Part shown: in pieces, positions 1-7,428 of the stretch
Numbering within the stretch: the first letter of the stretch is position 1
Layout of the letters: the number at the start of each line of letters is the position of its first letter
Assembly: GCA_038230695.1 (NCBI GenBank)
Contig: JBBRMT010000038.1
Span: 1 to 24,560, forward strand
Direction: 5' to 3'
Source: QHBQ01 sp038230695
Lineage (GTDB): Bacteria; Chloroflexota; Chloroflexia; QHBQ01
Length of the DNA stretch: 24,560 nt
Made by a program: the position numbers and the translations under genes
Notes under the pieces: generated by a model
Seen by the model: only the letters and a program-made list of their open reading frames with translations
Databases searched by the model: none
What the model was told of the DNA's origin: nothing

Positions 1-39
1 CCACGCGCTCTCCATCAGCGCGAGGAACAGCAGTTGCAA
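1..39 (-). CDS. Possible 5' end of the gene downstream of DUF58 (cut by edge)
   Basis: Immediately after the DUF58 stop, the minus strand stays open to the window edge. From a TTG at 39 it reads LQLLFLALMESAW, and an in-frame ATG lies at 15. The hydrophobic character would suit the membrane-spanning start of a transglutaminase-type (TgpA-like) protein, which often follows moxR-DUF58 operons. Only about 13 codons are visible and I see no good ribosome binding site, so both gene and function are inference from context. Confidence 0.25.
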   Translation of the reverse strand, partial: MQLLFLALMESAW

Positions 40-46
40 GCTGGTT

Positions 47-1381
47 TTAATCGAAGGCCAGGGATTCCAGTTCACGGTAATCCTCCCCGCTAATGTCGTG
101 TATTCGCATCCCGCCAATCTCGCTAACTGGCACGCCCACGTTGCCGACGCGCACGATGCTGACCGGATGGCCGCGCCGTATAATCGCCGCTACTTCGTCC
201 AGCACATCGTCGTCAATCACGGCGGTGATTAGCAGCATGGTTGCGCCCATCGGCAGGTTGTGGCTAACCCGCTGCAAGAGGTCGCGCTGGTGCATCCCGC
301 CCCAGCCATCAATGCGGGCCAACGCTTCCAGGATGCGAGTAAGCTGCTCCGGGTCGCGGCTGGCGGGCAGGCGCATATGCTCGAACAGGTAGCCACTGCC
401 TTCGCGCACCGCCTCGCGCATATCGCGGGTGGCGGCATTGACCTCCAGGCCAGTCTGATAGCCCATCTCGATAGCGTGCTGCGCGATGCTGGCGGCCACG
501 GTAATCGCCAGTTCTAGCGCCGAGGTGTCAATCCCCTCCCAAACGTGGCCGTAGGTCTCCTGGTTTAGCACGATATAGAGTTGCAGGTTGGCGATCGGCT
601 CGAACAGGCGGGTTTGCAATTCACGCCGCCGTGCGGTGGCCTTCCAGTTGATGAAGCGGGCGCTATCGCCATATTGATAAGCGCGGGTGCCGAGCGGACG
701 CAGTGGGTCGGTGAGCAGCGGGCGCACCGCCGCCTTGAAATCGCCCAGCAGCATATCGGCGGGCAGGTTCAACGCCTCGATCGGCACGATGCGGGGATAG
801 ACGATTAGCTCATCGGGCTGGGGGCGCAATACGCTCCGCACGAAAAAGCTGAAGATGTCGCCGCTGGTAAGCATGGTTGGCCCAAAGTTGTACACCCCGC
901 GCGGCAACCCCCGCGCCTCGAACTTGCGGCTAACCCGCTCGTACCAGCCCAGCGAGTAGAGCAGCGGCAGAGTGGCATCGAAGCCGCGAATTACGTCTAT
1001 CTCTACGTTGTCCAGCCGCAACTCGTTGGGTACGCTATCCTCAATCTGCAGCTTCGGCACCGGCAGCGGCTTGTTGTTAGTCACCGCGCAGGTGATGGTC
1101 AGCGGCTCCTTATAGAATATACGGTGTTCGCTCAGTACGCGGCTGTAGGTAATTTCTGCCAGCGCGTACTTTGCCCACAACCATGCTGCCAACACCACCA
1201 GCCCCAGCAGCAGGCCGAGCAGCAGCAGAGGGGTATTGCGTAGCAGCCCGCCCACCAGCAGCACGCCGACCACGATGTAGCTCCAGCGCAAGCGACCACC
1301 CAACGGGCTGTGCTGGATAGTCTGCTGCCCCGCCCCGCCGCCCCGCTGTCGCGCCTGCTGCTCTGTGGCTCTTACTTCCAT
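47..1381 (-). CDS. DUF58 family membrane-anchored protein
   Basis: A 444-residue protein of the DUF58 family, usually paired with MoxR ATPases. Two hydrophobic segments lie at about residues 33-47 and 51-70, followed by a beta-rich region at 75-200 (EPLTITCAVTN, GLPRGVYNFGP). The family signature sits at about 232-262: GTRAYQYGDSARFINWKATA and then the Arg-rich RRRELQTRLFEP. The C-terminal part (about 265-440) should be the von Willebrand A-like fold of the family. It is encoded 78 bp downstream of moxR on the same strand, with a heptamer repeat between them. The MoxR-DUF58 pair is thought to act as a chaperone-like assembly or maturation system at the membrane; the client here is unknown. 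Upstream of the ATG there is only a weak AAAGG, so translation may depend on moxR. Family assignment is firm; function is open. Confidence 0.9.
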   Translation of the reverse strand: MEVRATEQQARQRGGGAGQQTIQHSPLGGRLRWSYIVVGVLLVGGLLRNTPLLLLGLLLGLVVLAAWLWAKYALAEITYSRVLSEHRIFYKEPLTITCAVTNNKPLPVPKLQIEDSVPNELRLDNVEIDVIRGFDATLPLLYSLGWYERVSRKFEARGLPRGVYNFGPTMLTSGDIFSFFVRSVLRPQPDELIVYPRIVPIEALNLPADMLLGDFKAAVRPLLTDPLRPLGTRAYQYGDSARFINWKATARRRELQTRLFEPIANLQLYIVLNQETYGHVWEGIDTSALELAITVAASIAQHAIEMGYQTGLEVNAATRDMREAVREGSGYLFEHMRLPASRDPEQLTRILEALARIDGWGGMHQRDLLQRVSHNLPMGATMLLITAVIDDDVLDEVAAIIRRGHPVSIVRVGNVGVPVSEIGGMRIHDISGEDYRELESLAFD

Positions 1382-1425
1382 AGCCTTTATCTAACCCTTT
1401 GCACGTATCAAGTGAAATACCAGCG

Positions 1426-1460
1426 CCATTTACCATTCACCATTCACCATTCACCATTGC
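1426..1460. repeat. Heptamer tandem repeat (CCATTCA)n
   Basis: Five consecutive 7-nt units: CCATTTA, three CCATTCA and CCATTGC. The array fills part of the moxR-DUF58 spacer, and its last base is the first base of the moxR stop triplet as read on the plus strand. It is one of four heptamer arrays in this window. Confidence 0.85.
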
Positions 1461-2410
1461 TACGCCGTCTGCTCCACTGGCGCGGGGATGTTTTCCAGCA
1501 GTTCGGCGATAATGGCGGCGTTGTCACGCCCGCGCAGGCGGCTGCGCCCGCTGCGGATGATGCGATGCACCAGCACCGCCGGAGCAAGCGCCTTGATGTC
1601 GTCGGGCAGCACGTAGCTGCGCCCCTGGATTGCGGCCCGCGCCTGGCCGCTGCGGAACAGAGCCAGTGATGCGCGTGGGCTGGCCCCCAGTTCCAGCGAA
1701 GGGTGGTCACGGGTGGCGCGAACCAGTTGCAGGATGTAGCCCTCGATTGCCGCGCTGACGTGGATGCGGCGCACCGCCTGCTGCATCGCCAGCAATTGCT
1801 CTGCGCTAGTCACCGCCTCTAGCGCAGCCAGGGGGTTGCCCAGCTTGAACCGCTCCATAATGCCACGCTCCTCTTCCTCACTGGGGTAGCCAAGATTGAG
1901 GCGAATGAGAAAGCGGTCGAGTTGCGCCTCTGGCAAGGGGAAGGTGCCTTCCAATTCAATCGGGTTCTCAGTTGCCAGCACCAGGAATGGGCGGGGCAGC
2001 GGCAAAGTCGTGCCTTCGATGCTAACCTGGCGCTCCTCCATCGCTTCCAGTAGCGCCGACTGGGTGCGCGGCCCGGCGCGGTTGATCTCGTCGGCCAACA
2101 ATATCTGGCTGAACACCGGGCCGGGATGACGCTCGAATTGCTCGGTCTTCTGGTTGTAGATGGTTACGCCAGTGATGTCCGATGGCAGCAGGTCGGGGGT
2201 AAACTGGATGCGCTGGAAGGTACAGGCCAGCGACTTCGCCAGCGACTTCGCCAGAGTGGTCTTGCCTACGCCCGGCACGTCCTCGATCAGCACGTGGCCG
2301 TCGGCCAGCAGCGCGACCAGCAGTAGCTCGATGGCCTCGCCTTTGCCGACAATGACCCTGGCGATGCTCTCGCGTACCTGCCCAGCCAGTCGGCTTACGT
2401 TCGCGCTCAT
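1460..2410 (-). CDS. moxR: MoxR family AAA+ ATPase
   Basis: A 316-residue AAA+ ATPase of the MoxR family. Walker A is at about 44-52 (DVPGVGKTT), Walker B at 104-110 (LLADEIN), sensor 1 at 146-150 (ATENP), and the family stretch EGTFPLPEAQLDRF at 154-167. A C-terminal lid region (SPRASLALFRSGQA) carries the sensor-2-type arginine. MoxR proteins act as ATP-driven chaperones for partner proteins, here presumably the DUF58 product encoded next. The ATG at 2410 lacks a ribosome binding site. Ten codons upstream in frame there is a CTG at 2440-2438, preceded at 6 nt by a perfect AAGGAGG (2453-2447), with a sigma70-like promoter just above. The true protein may therefore begin with ten extra residues from CTG (DNHQPEVDA precedes the Met). 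Family assignment is secure; the start is uncertain. Confidence 0.93.
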   Translation of the reverse strand: MSANVSRLAGQVRESIARVIVGKGEAIELLLVALLADGHVLIEDVPGVGKTTLAKSLAKSLACTFQRIQFTPDLLPSDITGVTIYNQKTEQFERHPGPVFSQILLADEINRAGPRTQSALLEAMEERQVSIEGTTLPLPRPFLVLATENPIELEGTFPLPEAQLDRFLIRLNLGYPSEEEERGIMERFKLGNPLAALEAVTSAEQLLAMQQAVRRIHVSAAIEGYILQLVRATRDHPSLELGASPRASLALFRSGQARAAIQGRSYVLPDDIKALAPAVLVHRIIRSGRSRLRGRDNAAIIAELLENIPAPVEQTA

Positions 2411-2446
2411 TGCGTCTACTTCAGGTTGATGGTTATCCAGGTGCTG

Positions 2447-2501
2447 CCTCCTTGTTTGCGGTTCTGGCCCTGATTATATCATGACTCGCGTCATATTCAC
2501 A
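2447..2501 (-). promoter_or_regulatory. moxR promoter with spacer palindrome and strong SD
   Basis: On the minus strand, a TGTGAA -35 (2501-2496) and a perfect TATAAT -10 (2478-2473) are 17 nt apart. The spacer contains the inverted repeat ATGAC-N4-GTCAT (2481-2494), a good place for a repressor to bind. The expected transcript start near 2467 leaves a short leader carrying AAGGAGG at 2453-2447. The regulator is unknown; the divergent XRE gene is a candidate. Confidence 0.6.
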
Positions 2502-2593
2502 TCCAGCGCCTATCCTACCCCTTCTACAGCGGCTATGCCAGGGCGGTTCACTTTTCACGCTGGCGGTTTTATTTGCGTCATTAGACTCACTGT

Positions 2594-2622
2594 TTGAATC
2601 TCCAAGCAATTTATGTTATGAT
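2594..2622 (+). promoter_or_regulatory. Promoter of the XRE-TPR gene
   Basis: TTGAAT (2594-2599) and TATGAT (2617-2622) are separated by exactly 17 nt, a near-consensus sigma70-type promoter. It predicts a transcript start around 2629 and a leader of about 70 nt before the ATG at 2698. It is divergent from the moxR promoter, with about 95 bp between the two -35 boxes. I see no gene in the intervening stretch. Confidence 0.6.
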
Positions 2623-2697
2623 GCCATCTGCCCAAATAGCTATGCTAGTGACGACTATTTATGAACCGAATTAGTAATGAACAGGAGCGCAGTTTAT

Positions 2698-4131
2698 ATG
2701 GCAGAGGGGACGACACCACCACGCAAGAAGGGACGGCCCCGCCGAACTGAACAGGCAGTGGCAGGTAAGCGGCAGGTGGGAAATCAGAATGTAGACATTG
2801 TTAGCATCAGCGGCAAGCTGGGAAGCGAGATTGGCGCAAAGCTGCACCACGAGCGCATCACCCGCGGCCTAACCCAGCAGGATCTGGCGCATGATACCTT
2901 CTCTAAGAGCTACATCAGCGCCATCGAACACGGCAAAATTAAGCCGAGCCTGCGGGCGCTGGTATATCTTGCCGAGCGGCTAGAATTGCCGGTTGCCTAC
3001 TTCCTTGATAGCATGACCCACCAAGAAAGCGCGAATCACGCCGTCAACGCGGACTTGCCCGCCGACCTTAAGCTGGATGAGGCCGAGCATCAGGCCAGCG
3101 CCCAACCGCAAGCCGCCCTCGATGCGCTACAAGAACTGACTGTTGCGCGGCTATCCCCAGCGCAACAGTTGCGCCTCAATTTGTTGCTGGCTGCGATCAA
3201 CATCACGTTGAAGGATGGCATCGCGGCCCAGGCAGCTAATCAGGCGGCAGCGGAACTTGTGCTGCGCCTTGATGAGCGCCAAGCTGGCTATAAACTGCGC
3301 CAATTGGAAGCCGAGGTCGAACTGCTGTTCGGTCGCGCCCACGTTGCCGTGGCCCGTTACGTCGCGCTCGTCCCTGCGGCACATAGTGGCGAAATCAAAG
3401 AACCTTCGCTGCGTCTATCTGTCTATATGGGGCTGGGCAACGCCCATCGCAAGCTGGGCCACAGCGAGGAGGCCAGCGCGGCCTACAATGCCGCCCTTGC
3501 CCTCACCGCCGAGGCCGACAATGTTGACCGCCTGGCTGCTACCTTCTGGAAGTTGAGCGTGGCCTGGCGAGAAGCGGGCGATCTGGAGCAGGCTAAGGAT
3601 TACGCTAGCCGTAGCCTGGCGCTAACCGGGGCGGCATATGACATTTGCCAGATAATCACCATCCATACAACGCTGGCGGAGGTTGCCCAGCAACAGGGCT
3701 ATTGGGATGAGGCGCAGGCGCAACTCGAAGCAGCCCTGGCAGTGGCCGAGCAGTTGCGCGACGACCACCGCTGCGCCGAGGCGCTGCACGGGCTAACCCG
3801 CCTGGTGTTCAAGCGCGATAAGATGAGCGATGACCTGCTCAAGCAGGCCAAGGATTATGCCAACCGCTGCCTCGATCATGCGGGTAAGGCAGCTGACGAT
3901 GCGCTGATGGGCAAGGCGCTGGCGGTTGTCGGGTTGGTACAGGCGGCAGAGGGCGACTCCGCTGCCAGCGACAAGTCGTACCAGCAGGCAATTGCGCGGC
4001 TGAAGCAGGCTCAGGCCGAAGCTGCTTTGGGCGAAACCTACTTTGAGTACGCCCAGTTGCTGCGTAAACGTGGTGAGGTGCGCCGGGCGAGCGAGTTTCT
4101 GGAGCAGGCTTATTTGTTGGGGCGGGGATAG
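2698..4131 (+). CDS. XRE-family transcriptional regulator with TPR-like C-terminal half
   Basis: A 477-residue protein. The N-terminus is basic, with an AT-hook-like core KKGRPRR at about 10-16. An XRE/Cro helix-turn-helix follows at about 45-105 (KLHHERITRGLTQQDLAHDT, SYISAIEHGKIKPSL, then LAERLELPVAYFLDS). Residues 120-475 are Ala/Leu/Glu-rich helical repeats of TPR type, for example LGNAHRKLGHSEEASAAYNA and LAEVAQQQGYWDEAQAQLEA. This HTH-plus-TPR layout resembles regulators that sense a peptide or partner protein, but no ligand is evident here. I chose the ATG at 2698 because AGGAG (2683-2687) lies 10 nt upstream; an in-frame ATG at 2677 would add seven residues and has no SD. The gene has its own promoter and is divergent from moxR, so control of moxR-DUF58 is plausible but unproven. 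Confidence 0.88.
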   Translation: MAEGTTPPRKKGRPRRTEQAVAGKRQVGNQNVDIVSISGKLGSEIGAKLHHERITRGLTQQDLAHDTFSKSYISAIEHGKIKPSLRALVYLAERLELPVAYFLDSMTHQESANHAVNADLPADLKLDEAEHQASAQPQAALDALQELTVARLSPAQQLRLNLLLAAINITLKDGIAAQAANQAAAELVLRLDERQAGYKLRQLEAEVELLFGRAHVAVARYVALVPAAHSGEIKEPSLRLSVYMGLGNAHRKLGHSEEASAAYNAALALTAEADNVDRLAATFWKLSVAWREAGDLEQAKDYASRSLALTGAAYDICQIITIHTTLAEVAQQQGYWDEAQAQLEAALAVAEQLRDDHRCAEALHGLTRLVFKRDKMSDDLLKQAKDYANRCLDHAGKAADDALMGKALAVVGLVQAAEGDSAASDKSYQQAIARLKQAQAEAALGETYFEYAQLLRKRGEVRRASEFLEQAYLLGRG

Positions 4132-4169
4132 TATTGACCTGCCCGCATGTATAACAAATAATTGGGGAA

Positions 4170-4197
4170 TGTAGGGGCGAGCGGTGGCCCCCGCCCT
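4170..4197. repeat. Dispersed GTAGGGGCG palindrome, copy 1
   Basis: TGTAGGGGCGAGCGG followed by GGCCCCCGCCCT forms an imperfect hairpin. It is a diverged member of the short palindrome family found eight times in this window. It lies 39 bp past the stop of the XRE gene. Confidence 0.5.
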
Positions 4198-4200
4198 GAT

Positions 4201-4268
4201 GAGCTAGCCAATAGCTATAGGACTTACCCTGTAGGGCTAGGCGAACAACGGATCGCCCCCTACAGATA
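4201..4268. repeat. Dispersed palindrome, copy 2 (extended form)
   Basis: The core is a hairpin at 4229-4265: CTGTAGGG-cta-GGCGA, loop acaacgga, then TCGCC-CCCTACAG, with a 3-nt bulge in the left arm. It shares the flanks CCAATAGC (left) and TACAGATA (right) with the inverted copy at 7254-7322, so the repeat unit is longer than the hairpin. It lies about 50 bp upstream of the CHAD gene promoter. The gap 4132-4394 otherwise holds only copy 1 and that promoter. Confidence 0.7.
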
Positions 4269-4314
4269 AACTACGTACTCCAACCGATCTGGTATCTCAA
4301 GCGAAGCCCATTCC

Positions 4315-4344
4315 TTGTCTGGCGACCCGATTAAGTTATATAAT
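4315..4344 (+). promoter_or_regulatory. Promoter of the CHAD-HD / flavoprotein operon
   Basis: TTGTCT (4315-4320) and a perfect TATAAT (4339-4344) are 18 nt apart. The predicted transcript start near 4351 gives a leader of about 45 nt to the ATG at 4395. This argues against a start at the TTG at 4356, which would leave almost no leader. Confidence 0.6.
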
Positions 4345-4394
4345 AACTCCACAAATTGGAAGTGGTGACTTCGGTTCCCCAGAAAGAGCCAACT

Positions 4395-5873
4395 ATGGAT
4401 CAAACAGAATCTGCTTATACACCCACCCTGGCAACTGCCGCCCGCGCCCTCACCACTGCCCGCATTGACGATATGGATAGCCGTTGGGCTGACCTCGACC
4501 CCAGCGATAGTGAGACGGTCAAGAAGCTGCGAGTCGCCACCCGACGGCTGCGGGCGGCTTATGCTGCCTTCAAACCCCTATATTCCCGCCGCAAGTCGGC
4601 CAAGCGTCTGCATCACCAACTGCGTGAGCTTACCACCGCGCTGGGCGCAACCCGCGACGCGGCAGTGCTGCGCGGGCGGCTGGAGGATTGGGCGGCTACC
4701 AAACATACCAGCGCGACGTTGACCCCCCTGCGCGAACAGCTTGCCCAGCAGGCGGCGGCGGCTCAGGCTGCGCTCGCTGCCGCGCTCGGTTGGCTCGATC
4801 ACGCTGCCCTGGTTGGCGAGGCCCGCAAGAAGCTGCTCGCATCCCTGCCGCTGGCGGCGGATAGTGACGCGCCGGGTGATGCGCCGCTGACCCTGGCAGC
4901 ATTGCCGCTGCTTCGCGCTCGATTTGACGAAGAGCAGGCCGCCCGCGCTACTGCGCTAGAGACGCTGAACCCCACCGACCTGCACAACGAGCGGTTGGCG
5001 GTCAAGCGGCTACGCTACAGCCTCGAACTGTTCGCCGCTTACTTTACCCCCGCCCAGCCGACCATCGCCCTGCTCAAGAACCTGCAAACCCAACTTGGCG
5101 ACCTGCACGACTGCGATGTGCTGATCGCCATGGTTGATGCGGCGCAGGCGGAGCAGCCCGCGCTGGGTGATGCACACCGCCGCCTGGAGCAACGTCGTGG
5201 TTCCCTACTTAAGCAGCATCTAGCCTACCGCCGCAAGATTGACAAGGCCGCCTGGCGCGAATTGGCTGCCGACTGGCGGGCATTGCTCGATCGCCAGCTA
5301 GCCCCAACCGAATTGGAACTGGCTCAGGCCGCCGACTTGCCGATAACCGACTGGCCACACGCCCGTCAGGTGCAACGCCTGGCCCTCAGCCTGTTCGACC
5401 AGCTTGCCGCCACTTTCCGCCTCGATGCCCGCGACCGTGCCATCATGTCCCACGCCGCGCTGCTTCACGATGCGGGCATGGTGGAAGGACCCCGCCATCA
5501 CCATCGGCTATCCTATAAGCTAATCCACAGGGCGAAGCTGTCCAGTCTGGATAAGCGCGAACGCGAGCTTGCCGCACTGGTGGCCCGCTACCACCGCCGC
5601 GACTTGCCCAGCGCCGAACACGCCGCCTACGTCGCGCTGCCAACGGAGCAACAGGCGCAGGTCAGCCGCCTGGCCGCGCTGCTCCGCATCGCTGACGGCC
5701 TCGACTACGAACACGATGGCGCGGCCCGCGAACTGGTTGCCACCTGTGACGAAGGCGGCATCAGCGTCACCGTCAACGGCGCGACGGAGAGCGAGATTAC
5801 TCGCGCCCGCGTCAAGTCGGGGCTGGTCGCGCCTGCGTTCGGCTATGCGGTGCGGATCGTGGCGGCGGATTGA
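4395..5873 (+). CDS. CHAD domain - HD (Ppx/GppA C-terminal type) fusion protein
   Basis: A 492-residue protein with two parts. Residues 1-300 are a CHAD domain, an alpha-helical polyphosphate-binding module. Its two basic helices are visible at 42-56 (VKKLRVATRRLRAAY) and 197-214 (HNERLAVKRLRYSLELF), with LGDLHDCDVL at 234-243. Residues 318-492 match the HD-type C-terminal domain of Ppx/GppA exopolyphosphatases: H322, H353, the HD pair H358-D359 (LLHDAG), GPRHHHRLSYKLIHRA (365-380), VARYHRRDLPS (396-406) and RIADGLDYEHDG (431-442). The actin-like catalytic half of Ppx is absent, so classical exopolyphosphatase activity is unlikely. Polyphosphate binding coupled to HD phosphohydrolase activity is an inference. 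The ATG at 4395 follows AGAAAGAG; a TTG at 4356 is in frame but poorly supported. The stop overlaps the next start (TGATG). Confidence 0.85.
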   Translation: MDQTESAYTPTLATAARALTTARIDDMDSRWADLDPSDSETVKKLRVATRRLRAAYAAFKPLYSRRKSAKRLHHQLRELTTALGATRDAAVLRGRLEDWAATKHTSATLTPLREQLAQQAAAAQAALAAALGWLDHAALVGEARKKLLASLPLAADSDAPGDAPLTLAALPLLRARFDEEQAARATALETLNPTDLHNERLAVKRLRYSLELFAAYFTPAQPTIALLKNLQTQLGDLHDCDVLIAMVDAAQAEQPALGDAHRRLEQRRGSLLKQHLAYRRKIDKAAWRELAADWRALLDRQLAPTELELAQAADLPITDWPHARQVQRLALSLFDQLAATFRLDARDRAIMSHAALLHDAGMVEGPRHHHRLSYKLIHRAKLSSLDKRERELAALVARYHRRDLPSAEHAAYVALPTEQQAQVSRLAALLRIADGLDYEHDGAARELVATCDEGGISVTVNGATESEITRARVKSGLVAPAFGYAVRIVAAD

Positions 5874-7174
5874 TGCTGCAGTTCGATGTAATCGTGGTCG
5901 GCGCAGGGCCAGGGGGCAGCGCCTGCGCTGGGTTTCTTGCCCGCGCCGGGGTTAGCACGCTGCTGCTCGATCGCGCCCACTTTCCTCGCCCCAAGGCGTG
6001 CGGCGAGTACACCAGCCCGGCCAGCGCGGGCATTATCGAGCGACTGGGGGCAACCGAGGTGGTAATAGCGGCGGGGATGCAACTACATCGCGGCATGACT
6101 GTAGTCGCGCCCTCCGGCCAACGCTTTACCATTGATTACACCGAAGCGGGCGATGCCGCAGCCGCATCCTACGCCACCGCCCGCGCTAGCCTCGACGATG
6201 CGCTGGCCCGCCACGCTGCCGCGCTGGGGGCCGACTTCCGCGAGGGGGTGCGGGTTGACGGCTTGCTGCGCGATGGGGCGGGCCAGGTCTGCGGGGTGCA
6301 TTCGCCACAGTTGGGCGAAGTCCACGCCCGCTGGGTGGTCGGCGCAGATGGCGCAAAGTCCACTATCGCTCGTCTGCTGGGGGTGACGCGCCCGCCCCCG
6401 CTGCGTCGGCTCGGCCTGGCCGCGCATTACTGCGGCATTACGATGGGCGACGTGGGCGAGATGCACCTGGCGGGCAGCGATTACTGCGCCCTCAACCCCC
6501 TGGCAGGTGGGCTGGTCAATGTCAGCCCGGTGGTGGATGTCAACCCTGCCACAATTGCGCAGGCAGGCGGACTAACCGCCTTCTTCGAGGCGACCTTGCG
6601 CCGCTTCCCAGGGCTAGTCGCTCAGATGCAGGGGGCTTATCGGGTCAGCGCGGTGCGCGGGGTAGGGCCGATGTCCAGCGCGGTCAGCCGCGCCGCTGAC
6701 CCCGGCTGGCTGCTGCTGGGCGATGCCGCCGGTTTCTACGACCCTTTCACCGGAGCAGGGGTGCATGGCGCATTGCGTGGCGCAGAGCTTGCCGCCGAGA
6801 TACTTATCCCCGCGCTGGGGGCTAACGAAGCTGCTGCCCGCACTGCCCGCCACTATCGGCAGGCGCGTCGCCGCGAGTTCGCCGCCAAGCGGCAGGCAGA
6901 TCAGCTGGTGCAGATGTTCGTGCGCCACCCCGCAGCGATGAACTACATTGCCCCGCGCCTCGCCGCCCGCCCCGCTGTCCGCGCCCGCCTCGCCGCGTTG
7001 ATTGGCGATCTGGCCGACCCCCGTGCCGTGCTGAACCCGCGCTTCTTCTGGCGATTGCTGCGGCCTTTAGGCAGGAGGTACGAGCAGCGTAGCAACAAAG
7101 TTTTGACCGCTCCCGTCAGCCCGGTGGGAAGGGGAGAACATCAAAACTTTGTTGCTACCGTCAATAAGGTATGA
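5873..7174 (+). CDS. Geranylgeranyl reductase family FAD-dependent oxidoreductase
   Basis: A 433-residue flavoprotein. The FAD Rossmann motif is at 8-15 (VVGAGPGG), the family stretch FPRPKACGEYTSP at 37-49, VVGADGAKS at 155-163, and the second FAD motif LLGDAAGFYDPFTGAGVHGA at 281-300. These are the marks of the geranylgeranyl/digeranylgeranyl reductase group within the group A flavoprotein fold. They act on isoprenoid chains or related lipids and pigments, but substrate cannot be read from the sequence. The ATG overlaps the CHAD-HD stop by one base, so the two are translationally coupled. From about residue 406 the tail is encoded by an 18-bp inverted repeat element (7089-7158). Those last 28 residues probably are not ancestral to the family. 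Confidence 0.85.
   Translation: MLQFDVIVVGAGPGGSACAGFLARAGVSTLLLDRAHFPRPKACGEYTSPASAGIIERLGATEVVIAAGMQLHRGMTVVAPSGQRFTIDYTEAGDAAAASYATARASLDDALARHAAALGADFREGVRVDGLLRDGAGQVCGVHSPQLGEVHARWVVGADGAKSTIARLLGVTRPPPLRRLGLAAHYCGITMGDVGEMHLAGSDYCALNPLAGGLVNVSPVVDVNPATIAQAGGLTAFFEATLRRFPGLVAQMQGAYRVSAVRGVGPMSSAVSRAADPGWLLLGDAAGFYDPFTGAGVHGALRGAELAAEILIPALGANEAAARTARHYRQARRREFAAKRQADQLVQMFVRHPAAMNYIAPRLAARPAVRARLAALIGDLADPRAVLNPRFFWRLLRPLGRRYEQRSNKVLTAPVSPVGRGEHQNFVATVNKV
7089..7158. repeat. 70-bp element with 18-bp perfect terminal inverted repeats
   Basis: The left arm GTAGCAACAAAGTTTTGA (7089-7106) is the exact reverse complement of the right arm (7141-7158). The 34-bp interior is GC-rich with its own weak CTCCC/GGGAG pairing. 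The whole element lies inside the end of the flavoprotein reading frame and supplies its tail. No flanking direct repeat is clear. It could be a MITE-like or REP-like insertion; with no T-run after the arm, it is not a classical terminator. Confidence 0.8.
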
Positions 7175-7253
7175 GCTAGGTGCGAGTAAGTGAAGCGTTG
7201 CAAACTTTGAAAGTTCGCCAGTGCTTACACCAGTTAGATAATTAGAGGGTGTG

Positions 7254-7322
7254 TATCTGTAAGGGCGAACAACGATACGCCCTGGCCCAATCTACACACC
7301 TACAAAACCTTGGCTATTGGCT
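7254..7322. repeat. Dispersed palindrome, copy 3 (extended form, inverted)
   Basis: The hairpin core is AGGGCG (7262-7267), loop, CGCCCT (7278-7283). Read on the minus strand, it is flanked by CCAATAGC and TACAGATA, as in copy 2 at 4201-4268. It lies between the flavoprotein gene and the lipoprotein promoter. The rest of the gap 7175-7428 holds a small AACTTTgAAAGTT palindrome (7203-7215) and the promoter. Confidence 0.65.
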
Positions 7323-7363
7323 CACCAAGCCCAACATACAAGGCATAATTGCCGGTAATCCAC

Positions 7364-7392
7364 TTGCGAAAAGCCCCCCGTTACGGTATTAT
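7364..7392 (+). promoter_or_regulatory. Promoter of the lipoprotein gene
   Basis: TTGCGA (7364-7369) and TATTAT (7387-7392) are 17 nt apart. The expected transcript start near 7399 leaves a leader of about 30 nt that includes GGAG (7417-7420), 8 nt before the TTG start. Confidence 0.55.
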
Positions 7393-7428
7393 TCAGCCTG
7401 TGAGATTGCGAACTGTGGAGAATAACCG

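Noticed and set aside
1426..1460. CRISPR-like repeat array
   Set aside because: The units are contiguous 7-mers with no spacers, and no cas gene is present.
2661..2750. 29-codon upstream reading frame as a signal peptide precursor for the XRE-TPR regulator
   Set aside because: It has no SD and no hydrophobic leader, and it overlaps the regulator start in another frame.
7076..7176. AGGTACGAGC/AGGTATGAGC as a target-site duplication of the 70-bp element
   Set aside because: The two copies differ by one base and lie at unequal distances from the arms (3 and 8 bp), so they do not behave as a duplication.
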